The notes under the pieces were generated by a model. That model ran no database searches and was not told where the DNA came from. It was given only the letters and a program-made list of their open reading frames with translations. Below, one piece after another: positions 56,980 through 64,000 of a DNA stretch of 64,000 bases; position 1 is the first letter of the stretch, and each line of letters starts with the position of its first letter. Both the position numbers and the translations under genes were made by a program. The stretch spans positions 62,001 to 126,000 of the forward strand of contig NZ_JAKFZS010000008.1 of assembly GCF_021654285.1 (NCBI RefSeq), given 5' to 3'. Source of the stretch: Pseudoalteromonas luteoviolacea (GTDB lineage: Bacteria; Pseudomonadota; Gammaproteobacteria; Enterobacterales; Alteromonadaceae).

Positions 56980-59844
56980 ATGAAAAAATTATTGGCTTTG
57001 GGTGCTATATCTCTTGGTATTTTAGCTGCTTGCTCCTCTACGACTCCTAGCAATTCTGGTAGTCAACTTATTGCAGATAATTTAATTGTGAGTCCTAATG
57101 ATGACAGGGCGTATAAAATACTTACTCTCGATAATGGGATTGATGTGGTACTTGTTTCAGATCCCAGTGCTGAAAAGTCTGCCGCCGCATTGAGCGTTGG
57201 CGTTGGTTTATTACATGACCCCATGGCACAACAGGGCATGGCGCACTATTTGGAACATATGTTGTTTTTAGGGACTGAGAAATACCCAGATCCTGAGGAG
57301 TATGCTGCATTTGTGCAAAAAAATGGCGGTTCTCACAATGCGTACACTTGGTTAGATGTAACCAATTATATGGTTAAAATAAACAATGATGCTTTTGACG
57401 AAGCGCTGGATAGATTCTCTGATTTTTTTAAATCAGCAAAACTCTACCCGGAATATACTGAGAAAGAAAAGAATGCGGTAAATGCCGAGTGGTCAATGCG
57501 CCGAGAAATGGACTTTTTTGGTCAGTTTAAGCTTGCGAGGGATTTATTGGGCGAGCACCCTGCAAACCGTTTCTTAATCGGGAATTTGGAAACCTTAGGT
57601 GATAAAGAAAACAGCAATTTACACGAAGAAACTGTTGCCTTTTATAACAAGTACTACTCATCAAATATCATGAAATTAGCCATGGTATCAAATAAGCCTC
57701 TCGCTGAGATGGAACAAAAAGCAAGAGCGCATTTTAGTGCGATACAAAACAAGCAGATCTCTGAGCCTGTTATAACAACCAAATTAGACTTTGACCAAAT
57801 CGGATCAAAGCGCATTCATTACAGGCCTAATAAAGATGTTAAGTCACTTAACGTAGAATTTATTATTGAAAATAATATGTCTGACTTTGCAGTTAAACCA
57901 AATTACTTTGTGAGTTATTTACTGAGTAATGAAATGCAAGGTAGCCCAGCGCAGGTTCTTAAAGATAAAGGTTTGATAGCTTCTTTGACTGCAAATGCTT
58001 CAGCCAATCACTACGGAAACTATGGCGTACTCAATGTTGAAATTGAACTGACAGATCAAGGCATGGAGCAACGTGAGGTTATTGTTGCGACAGTAATGCA
58101 GTATATAAACTTGATTAAAGAGCAGGGCATTGATAGTAAATATTTCGAAGAAATCAAAACATCTCTCGACAATCAGTTTAGGTTTTTAGAAAAAAGAGAT
58201 GAATTCTCTTATGTCAGCACACTCGCCGCGAATATGCAGGATTACCCGCTCACGCATGCTGTTAATGCGAACTATCATTTTGCCAAGTTTGATCGCCAAG
58301 CGATAAAACAGGTTCTGGACCAGCTTACTCCTCAATCTATGCGAGTATGGTACATCAGTAAAAATGAACCTGTAGATAGTAAATTACATTTTTATGATGG
58401 TGAATACAAAGTTGAAGCAATTTCTGAAAGTGAAGTTGCATCATGGTCTAAGCAAAGTGAGTTTGCTCTCAGTTTACCGAGCATAAATCGCCTATTGCCT
58501 GAAAATTTTGATTTAAAAACGGCCGCCTCAAACAATGTTGAACAAGTGTATGAAGGCGAAAGAGTTCAAGCTTGGCTTAAATCAAGTGAGCGGTTTGCAG
58601 AGCAACCTAAAGGCAATATTGAGATATTCTTAAATAGTGAACTGCCAATTAATAACATCGAAGCGCGTGTATCTGCCAGTGTTTGGGTAGACCTTTATGA
58701 AATTGAAAAAGCGAAATTAATAACCGAAGCACAAGTAGCTGGTATGGGGCTCAATCTGAGAAACTCAAATGGCCTTGTTTTATCTTTATCTGGCTTTACT
58801 GATAAACAGCTGAAGCTACTTGATGAGGCTCTTAAGGGTTTTGCGGTCACACCAACTCAAAAGCAGCTAGATCAAGCGATTGATAGATACGTAAGAGCAG
58901 TTAAAAATAAGGGCAAGCAGATACCTTACTATCAAGCTTTTGATGCTTATAGGCAATTAACCCGTGAGGGCAGTTTTGACGCTGAAGAACTTATTAAAGC
59001 AGCCCAAGGGCTAACGATAGAGAGTTTTAAACAGGCTCAATTAGATTTGTTTGAAAACAATTTAGTGCGTGTGTTTGGCTATGGTAATTACAATAAGGCC
59101 GATATTGAAAAGATTGTTTCGCGTCTTGAACATAGTTTTGGTAAACAGGCTGAACAAACTCAGTACGTTAGAGCCGGCTTTTGGCAACCTAAGTTAAATG
59201 AGTATGTCGTATTACAAAAAGATGTCGATGTAGCAGATGTTGCGGTAGTTGATGTGTCTGTCCACCCAGTTAAAGGATATAAGCAAAAGGCGACTGCTTT
59301 GATCTTGAAGAATCACTTAAGGCAAAAAGCGTTTAATACTCTGCGTACAGAGGAACAACTTGCATATGCTGTGGGCGCTTTTTCAACCAGCATTGATGAA
59401 TATTCTGCAATCGGTTTGTTTATTCAAACACCAGTTAAAGGTCCGCAAGAAATGCAATCCCGCTTTGATGCTTTCAAGCTTGAGTATTCAGAAGAGTTAC
59501 AAAAGTTAACTGACGAAGAGTTTGCGCAAATTAAAGCGTCTACATTGGCGAACTTGAAAGAAGAGCCTAAAAACCTTGCGGATGAAGCAGAACCTTTCTT
59601 TACTGATTGGTACAAAAATACGCTATCTTTCGATTCACAAGCGCGCTTGATTCAGGCAGCTGAAGAAATAACTAAAGATGACATTAAGCAATATTTTGAA
59701 AAGACGATTATGAATGAAAGTGCACCGCGCTTAAATGTTCAGTTGAGAGGCAGTAAATTCAAGGAACATGCATTCGCTGATTTGCCTAACCAAACAAAGA
59801 TAAGTTCGATGAAAGAGCTATACAAAAAGGTAAAATATAAGTAA
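56980..59844 (+). CDS. Pitrilysin-like M16 metalloprotease, predicted lipoprotein
   Basis: A 954-residue insulysin/pitrilysin-type zinc protease with the inverted motif HYLEH at residues 89-93 (zinc ligands H89 and H93, catalytic E92) and the third ligand E170 in NAVNAEW. Length and layout match E. coli protease III (about 960 aa), with an active N-terminal half and an inactive C-terminal half. Unlike soluble periplasmic PtrA, it begins with a lipoprotein signal (LAAC, Cys18), so it should be membrane-anchored. It degrades small peptides in the family. A strong terminator follows. Confidence 0.94.
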   Translation: MKKLLALGAISLGILAACSSTTPSNSGSQLIADNLIVSPNDDRAYKILTLDNGIDVVLVSDPSAEKSAAALSVGVGLLHDPMAQQGMAHYLEHMLFLGTEKYPDPEEYAAFVQKNGGSHNAYTWLDVTNYMVKINNDAFDEALDRFSDFFKSAKLYPEYTEKEKNAVNAEWSMRREMDFFGQFKLARDLLGEHPANRFLIGNLETLGDKENSNLHEETVAFYNKYYSSNIMKLAMVSNKPLAEMEQKARAHFSAIQNKQISEPVITTKLDFDQIGSKRIHYRPNKDVKSLNVEFIIENNMSDFAVKPNYFVSYLLSNEMQGSPAQVLKDKGLIASLTANASANHYGNYGVLNVEIELTDQGMEQREVIVATVMQYINLIKEQGIDSKYFEEIKTSLDNQFRFLEKRDEFSYVSTLAANMQDYPLTHAVNANYHFAKFDRQAIKQVLDQLTPQSMRVWYISKNEPVDSKLHFYDGEYKVEAISESEVASWSKQSEFALSLPSINRLLPENFDLKTAASNNVEQVYEGERVQAWLKSSERFAEQPKGNIEIFLNSELPINNIEARVSASVWVDLYEIEKAKLITEAQVAGMGLNLRNSNGLVLSLSGFTDKQLKLLDEALKGFAVTPTQKQLDQAIDRYVRAVKNKGKQIPYYQAFDAYRQLTREGSFDAEELIKAAQGLTIESFKQAQLDLFENNLVRVFGYGNYNKADIEKIVSRLEHSFGKQAEQTQYVRAGFWQPKLNEYVVLQKDVDVADVAVVDVSVHPVKGYKQKATALILKNHLRQKAFNTLRTEEQLAYAVGAFSTSIDEYSAIGLFIQTPVKGPQEMQSRFDAFKLEYSEELQKLTDEEFAQIKASTLANLKEEPKNLADEAEPFFTDWYKNTLSFDSQARLIQAAEEITKDDIKQYFEKTIMNESAPRLNVQLRGSKFKEHAFADLPNQTKISSMKELYKKVKYK

Positions 59845-59876
59845 ATTTACAATATATATTGTATTTATATCACCTT

Positions 59877-59905
59877 AAGGCAATGTCTAAACTCATTGCC
59901 TTTTT
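59877..59905 (+). terminator. Intrinsic terminator after the pitrilysin-like gene
   Basis: A perfect 9-bp stem AAGGCAATG/CATTGCCTT with an 8-nt loop and a T run. Confidence 0.88.
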
Positions 59906-59927
59906 AATATAATAGTAGCTGGTAGAT

Positions 59928-60443
59928 ATGTTTAATAAGTTAGTCGTGCAAACGCATAGGTGTGAAATCAGGCATGCAGACCTTGATGACGCTGATTTTA
60001 TTATAAAACTCCTTAATCAAAAGAGCTTTATAGATAATATAGGTGATAAGCAGGTTAGAGACCGTAAAAGTGCGTATGATTATATTAAGCGCTCTTTTCA
60101 AGTGCAGTATCAAGCCCAAAGTTTTGCCCCTTATATTGTATGCTTAAAGACAGGTCAGAAAATAGGTATAGCAGGGTTTTATCAAAGATCATATTTACAA
60201 GGGCCAGATTTGGGCTATGCGTTTTTAGATGAATATACTGGGCAGGGTCTTGCATCTGAGGCTTGCATTGGCCTTATTAGCCTGGCTAAAAGCGATATGC
60301 AATTATCTAAGTTATACGCAGTAACTGATATGGATAATATGAAAAGTCAAAGATTGTTACGAAGCTTAGGTTTTGAGTTTAATGGGAAAATAATATGTCA
60401 GGCTGACAAAATAGACAGCCTTTTCACCTATAAGTTTATTTAA
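59928..60443 (+). CDS. GNAT-family N-acetyltransferase
   Basis: A 171-residue acetyltransferase of the RimJ/RimL-like branch. The N-terminal region LRLRD-like RHADLDDADFIIKLLN, the acetyl-CoA segment GYAFLDEYTGQGLASEACIG and KLYAVTDMDNMKSQRLLRSLGF are typical. The substrate is unknown. It starts about 20 bp after the upstream terminator and overlaps the convergent pqiC stop by 8 bp. Confidence 0.9.
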   Translation: MFNKLVVQTHRCEIRHADLDDADFIIKLLNQKSFIDNIGDKQVRDRKSAYDYIKRSFQVQYQAQSFAPYIVCLKTGQKIGIAGFYQRSYLQGPDLGYAFLDEYTGQGLASEACIGLISLAKSDMQLSKLYAVTDMDNMKSQRLLRSLGFEFNGKIICQADKIDSLFTYKFI

Positions 60444-61029
60444 GATGGGTTGATAAGGCTTCTTGATGAACCGTATCAAGAAGTTTTATCCAGTTTTCTT
60501 GATGAGCTGATACTAAAGCTTCAAACCCATCTTTATTCAGTTGACTATTTAATGAAAACCTTTGAGTTTGAATGAGCTTAAGTTCGCCTTGTTCCTGCTT
60601 ATATAAATACCAATTCCCACTTAATAAAGCGCCTTTATTATAGTGGCCCGCGAATTCATTCAACACTAATTTAAGTGAGAATAAAGGTTTTTCAACATCT
60701 CCTGCGAGTGCTCTGGGCACGACAGTAAGCCCTAATGTGTGAAAATAGCTTTGTGTTAACTGTGTCAGCATGTTTTCAGGGTGTTCTGCCCAAAAGTGAA
60801 AGCGTGCGATATTAACAGTATTTGGTTTAGTATATTGGACAAAGGCCTGCTGGTTTGACACGCCAATAATGGACACATCTTCTAAGTAAAGGTGACCTGC
60901 TATTTTCTGCGTCGCAGATACTTGCAAATTTTGATCTGAAAATTTGTAGTACTTATGCGTATTTTGATTGCTGCTGCAACCTATCAATAATAACGAGATT
61001 AAACCAAGATAAATTGGGAGTTTCATCAT
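60436..61029 (-). CDS. pqiC: PqiC-like outer-membrane lipoprotein
   Basis: A 197-residue lipoprotein (lipobox LLIGC, Cys18 of the ATG-ATG start). The mature part, with KYYKFSDQNLQVSATQKI and HFWAEHPENMLTQLTQSYF, matches the PqiC/YmbA family. PqiC anchors the PqiB needle at the outer membrane in E. coli. It overlaps pqiB by 4 nt. Confidence 0.9.
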   Translation of the reverse strand: MMKLPIYLGLISLLLIGCSSNQNTHKYYKFSDQNLQVSATQKIAGHLYLEDVSIIGVSNQQAFVQYTKPNTVNIARFHFWAEHPENMLTQLTQSYFHTLGLTVVPRALAGDVEKPLFSLKLVLNEFAGHYNKGALLSGNWYLYKQEQGELKLIQTQRFSLNSQLNKDGFEALVSAHQENWIKLLDTVHQEALSTHLK

Positions 61030-62681
61030 CGTTTCCTTGGCGTTGGGTCTTCAGATGCGTCTTTGTCAAAAATAAGCATGTTTGGCTGCTCATTGAGGCC
61101 CTTAGTGACAGGTTTTAGTGTGTTTGACAAGCTTTCAAGCTCACTGAGCGTATCTGTCAGTTGCTCCATAACGCCAGAACCTTGTTGGTAAGTTGATAGT
61201 GTTTTTTCAAATTGCTTCAAGCTTGAAGTCAGTTGGGTTAACGTGCCTTGTAATTGGGTTAGGTTTTTATCCACTTTTTCCGGTACTTTTTTGTTGTTTA
61301 AATTTTCAATTAGTTGCTTTGTTTCACTGCCAAGCTCTTTGTAAGCAACCAGTGTTTTGTTAGCTTCGCTTAACGTATCGTCTAACGGTAATTTATTTAG
61401 TTTATTAAGCAGCGCGATAACTTGTTCTGAAAGTGCCGTAAACCCGCTGGGTACACTTGGTAAAACAGGGTACACAGAATGTTTTGCAATGGTTTCTGGT
61501 TTTGCTGCGCTATAGAAGTCTAATTCTATGTATACCGCACCAGTTAACAAATTACCACTTTTTAATGAGGCTCTAAGTCCATTTCTAATCCATTTTTCAA
61601 TATTATTCAGCCAGTATTGTTTAGCCTGCTCGTCAACATCGTATATTCTTCCATACTCCACCTTAATTAATACTGGAATGGATGTATTATCTTGTTGAAA
61701 GTACAAGGGTTTGCCATTTCTAACTAGTTGTGCAGGTACCTGTTCAACGGTACCTATTCTCATACCTCGATACTCCACAGGGGCACCGGGCTTAAGCCCT
61801 TTTATTGATTGCTCAAACTCAACGAGATATAAATCAAACAAGTCAAATCGTCTCTCTAGCGCCACAGCAAAGTTTTTATGAAGCTTATATTGTGTGTTTT
61901 GCTCTGCAATTTCATCAGCTGTGGTATTAGGCGGATAATCAACAGAAATCCCACCTTTAATTAACTTTGATAGCGAGCCTGTAGAAACTCTTATGCCTTC
62001 AGTTGACAAATCAACCTCGACGCCAGAGTTAACCCAAAATATAGCATTCTTTGATATCAGTTCGTTGTATGGAGAATTGATGAAAATACCATAATCCATT
62101 TCTAAGGTTTTCTCGTTAAAACTGGCGGTCTCAACTTGACCGATTTTATAATTTCTGAAGAATATACCTGTTCCAACGTCCAAAACTTCTGCATTAGCTG
62201 CCTTTAGGCTATACCTTAGTCCCTCAATATCAGGTGCAATCAAGGCCGGTTGATTTTGCATGGTAAACAAAGAGGCTTGTTCGTTACTTTCACCCGGCAA
62301 AAGTTCAATGTATGCACCAGAGAGAAGCGTATTGAGCCCAGAAATACCCGATTCATCGACACGAGGCTTAACTGTCCAAAACTTCGCATCTTTGGTTAAA
62401 AGTGTGTCGTAGTCTTTGAAAATGCGTATTGTGGCAATGACAGCGTTTTGCTCTATTTGTAGTTTTAGGGATTCGACTAGCCCAACTTGAACGCTTCTGA
62501 CTTTAATTTCGGTTTTACCCGCGATAATGCCATCAGCGTTATCCATTTTTAAGAAAATGGTGTGCCCTTTATTTGATTGATGTTGATATAACATCCAGCC
62601 AGTGATCACAATTGCGATGATAGGCACTATCCAAATAACAGAAAACTTTGGTTTTGACTCGATATAAGCTTGTTCATTCAT
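61026..62681 (-). CDS. pqiB: PqiB, MCE-domain lipid-transport protein
   Basis: A 551-residue protein with an N-terminal transmembrane segment (about 14-32), then three MCE domains (around residues 40-130, 155-240, 280-390) and a long C-terminal helix region. Length and layout match E. coli PqiB (546 aa), which forms a hexameric tunnel bridging the periplasm for lipid movement. VEYRGMRIGTVEQVP is a typical MCE element. It overlaps pqiA by 8 bp and pqiC by 4 bp, so the three form one operon. Confidence 0.94.
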   Translation of the reverse strand: MNEQAYIESKPKFSVIWIVPIIAIVITGWMLYQHQSNKGHTIFLKMDNADGIIAGKTEIKVRSVQVGLVESLKLQIEQNAVIATIRIFKDYDTLLTKDAKFWTVKPRVDESGISGLNTLLSGAYIELLPGESNEQASLFTMQNQPALIAPDIEGLRYSLKAANAEVLDVGTGIFFRNYKIGQVETASFNEKTLEMDYGIFINSPYNELISKNAIFWVNSGVEVDLSTEGIRVSTGSLSKLIKGGISVDYPPNTTADEIAEQNTQYKLHKNFAVALERRFDLFDLYLVEFEQSIKGLKPGAPVEYRGMRIGTVEQVPAQLVRNGKPLYFQQDNTSIPVLIKVEYGRIYDVDEQAKQYWLNNIEKWIRNGLRASLKSGNLLTGAVYIELDFYSAAKPETIAKHSVYPVLPSVPSGFTALSEQVIALLNKLNKLPLDDTLSEANKTLVAYKELGSETKQLIENLNNKKVPEKVDKNLTQLQGTLTQLTSSLKQFEKTLSTYQQGSGVMEQLTDTLSELESLSNTLKPVTKGLNEQPNMLIFDKDASEDPTPRKR

Positions 62682-63894
62682 TTTTATTTAAATTATCCCA
62701 AAGTAGTCGAGGGTCGAAATGGTTCACGGATATAATTTGGCATAATACCATAGCTGTGAAAAACACAATACCTGATTGAGGTTCAACACTTAAAACCGTG
62801 CCAAGTTGCACAAGTGAGACCAACAATATTACAACAAAAACGTCAATCATCGACCATTTGCCCATAAACTCAAGGGCTCGATACAGTTTGCTCGCGAGCT
62901 TTGGTTTAGTGCATTTTTTTACCTGGTAAATTAAATAGAAAAGTGCAATGCCTTTTATAATTGGGATGCATATACTGGCAACAAAAATGAGTATGGCTAC
63001 AGGGTAGGAGCCAGCATGCCACATAACCTCCACACCGCTATAAATAGTAGCTTTGGTGTGTAGTCCCAAATTAATAGTATCCATAATCGGCAAGGCCAGT
63101 GCGGGGATTAATAGTACCATAGCTGTGACCATCCACGCGGCGCTTTTTTCTAACGAATTCGACTTTCTAAATTTAAGCTTAGTAGTACATCTTGGGCAGC
63201 GAGTTTCTTTACTAAGTTGACCGCAGACGTGGCATTTTTTTAATGATTGCTGAAGTGCCCGAGGTGCACAGGTTTTTTCATCTGGGCAGTAAGTGATTTG
63301 CTCTCTTTCCCATAATTGCTCTTTACTGAGTAACGAGAGGGTTTCTATGAAGCACAAAACAAATAAAATATATGACCAAAACCCGAGACCAACTTCTATT
63401 TCTGCAAATTCAGTCAGTTTGAATGCGCTTATAAGCACTGCAACCAGAAATATATCAGCTAAGTTTAGTGGTTTGAGCAGCATCAGAGCTCTGACTATTA
63501 TACGGGCATTGCCCGGGTTAAGGTGACGCCAAAATGGGGAGTGTGCCAACATAATAAGTATGAGTGCAGCTAGGGGCATTAATAATATGGTGAATGCAAG
63601 TAAGCCAGCAAGTAGTGCGCTAAAATTAGTTGCTAGCAATGATATTGCTTCAATTAAGCTAATTGATTGTTTTAAACCATGCTGAGCATACGAAATAAAG
63701 TGAGGATGTAAGCTAACTAAAAGAAATAATATTGAAGATAAGCCAAATGCATTAATGCTTTGGTTATAGTCAATCTTACAGTTGGCCAAAGTGTTACCAC
63801 AGTGCGGACATATGGCTCTTTGGTGCTCGTCCATATGTGCGATAGACACTAAATAATCACAATGTTGGCAAGCAGTTATCACAATCAGAAACAC
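62674..63894 (-). CDS. pqiA: PqiA, integral membrane partner of the MCE system
   Basis: A 406-residue inner-membrane protein with two tandem PqiA domains, each having a zinc-ribbon (CQHC with CPHCG, and CHVCG with CPRC) and about four transmembrane helices. E. coli PqiA is 417 aa. It partners PqiB in lipid trafficking. The start is uncertain: the GTG at 63894 lacks a clear ribosome site, an in-frame TAG lies five codons upstream, and no better ATG is near. In E. coli pqiABC is induced by redox stress; nothing here confirms that. Confidence 0.92.
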   Translation of the reverse strand: MFLIVITACQHCDYLVSIAHMDEHQRAICPHCGNTLANCKIDYNQSINAFGLSSILFLLVSLHPHFISYAQHGLKQSISLIEAISLLATNFSALLAGLLAFTILLMPLAALILIMLAHSPFWRHLNPGNARIIVRALMLLKPLNLADIFLVAVLISAFKLTEFAEIEVGLGFWSYILFVLCFIETLSLLSKEQLWEREQITYCPDEKTCAPRALQQSLKKCHVCGQLSKETRCPRCTTKLKFRKSNSLEKSAAWMVTAMVLLIPALALPIMDTINLGLHTKATIYSGVEVMWHAGSYPVAILIFVASICIPIIKGIALFYLIYQVKKCTKPKLASKLYRALEFMGKWSMIDVFVVILLVSLVQLGTVLSVEPQSGIVFFTAMVLCQIISVNHFDPRLLWDNLNKNE

Positions 63895-63940
63895 AATAAA
63901 ATATATCTATACTCTATTGTGTTCCAGCAACTCAATAATA

Positions 63941-64000
63941 TCAACCATCAAATACAGCAACTGTTTGTCGGCTTAATGCGATTAGGTCGCCAGCTTTTGA
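63941..64000 (-). CDS. C-terminal end of an upstream gene, truncated by the window
   Basis: A minus-strand frame from the window edge encodes 19 residues (SKAGDLIALSRQTVAVFDG) and then TGA at 63941-63943. It lies 46 bp upstream of pqiA in the same direction, consistent with the tail of a neighbouring gene. It is too short to identify, and a chance frame cannot be excluded. Confidence 0.35.
   Translation of the reverse strand, partial: SKAGDLIALSRQTVAVFDG

Overview
The window looks like chromosome from a marine gammaproteobacterium of the Pseudoalteromonas/Alteromonadales type. This is inferred from gene content and family resemblance, not from a database search. The DNA is AT-rich and densely coding, with many TonB-dependent receptors, secreted PPC-tailed metalloproteases, a RegB/RegA-type redox system, a bacterioferritin pair and homogentisate catabolism. 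I see no tRNA, rRNA, insertion sequence, prophage or CRISPR array.

Layout. (1) 1-2450, iron and oxidative stress: two bacterioferritin subunits on the minus strand diverge across a Fur-box-like site from a small TPR-like gene and sodA. (2) 2574-9857: a periplasmic binding protein, thymidine kinase, a receiver-histidine kinase fusion next to a PAS-rich hybrid kinase, rRNA methyltransferase rlmF and an alpha/beta hydrolase. (3) 9878-14027: a TonB-dependent receptor followed, after a strong terminator, by a TPR-sulfotransferase. (4) 14308-19200: a possible 35-residue Cys-rich peptide, a LETM1-like membrane protein, an M17 aminopeptidase, pepD and a solitary FabH-type synthase. (5) 19339-24848: an NTF2-like protein, regB/regA-type genes, small membrane and zinc-ribbon proteins, and a second TonB receptor. 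(6) 25231-32258: vibriolysin-like M4 and M28 exoproteases, a DASS transporter and an aldehyde dehydrogenase. (7) 32269-41654: a Sel1 protein, a Fur-linked intergenic region that appears to encode a RyhB-like small RNA, a lipoprotein, an SDR/flavin-reductase pair, ppc, cdd and udp, and a DUF2189 membrane protein. (8) 41939-47519: an arginase-family enzyme, several small proteins, and maiA/hmgA with a divergent MarR regulator. (9) 47570-56388: a large Oar-like TonB receptor with an S1/P1 nuclease, a divergent binding-protein/membrane-protein pair, and a 5'-nucleotidase. (10) 56452-64000: a pitrilysin-like lipoprotein protease, a GNAT acetyltransferase and the pqiABC lipid-transport operon.

Most notable is 33085-33275. 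On the minus strand there is a near-consensus sigma70 promoter (TTGACA, 17 bp, GATAAT) overlapped by a Fur-box-like sequence. About 155 nt later comes a strong intrinsic terminator, with no plausible gene between. The predicted transcript carries ACATTGCTCA, the core of enterobacterial and Vibrio RyhB. It can pair with the leader of the DUF2189 gene in this same window. Iron control thus recurs here: bacterioferritin, sodA, the sRNA and the adjacent lipoprotein.

The second candidate system is 52940-54750. A membrane-anchored binding protein overlaps by 4 nt a two-TM protein whose cytoplasmic domain could be a winged helix. The pair is divergent from a secreted nuclease and its TonB receptor, and convergent with a 5'-nucleotidase. 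This suggests a nucleic-acid or phosphate scavenging locus with its own transmembrane sensor.
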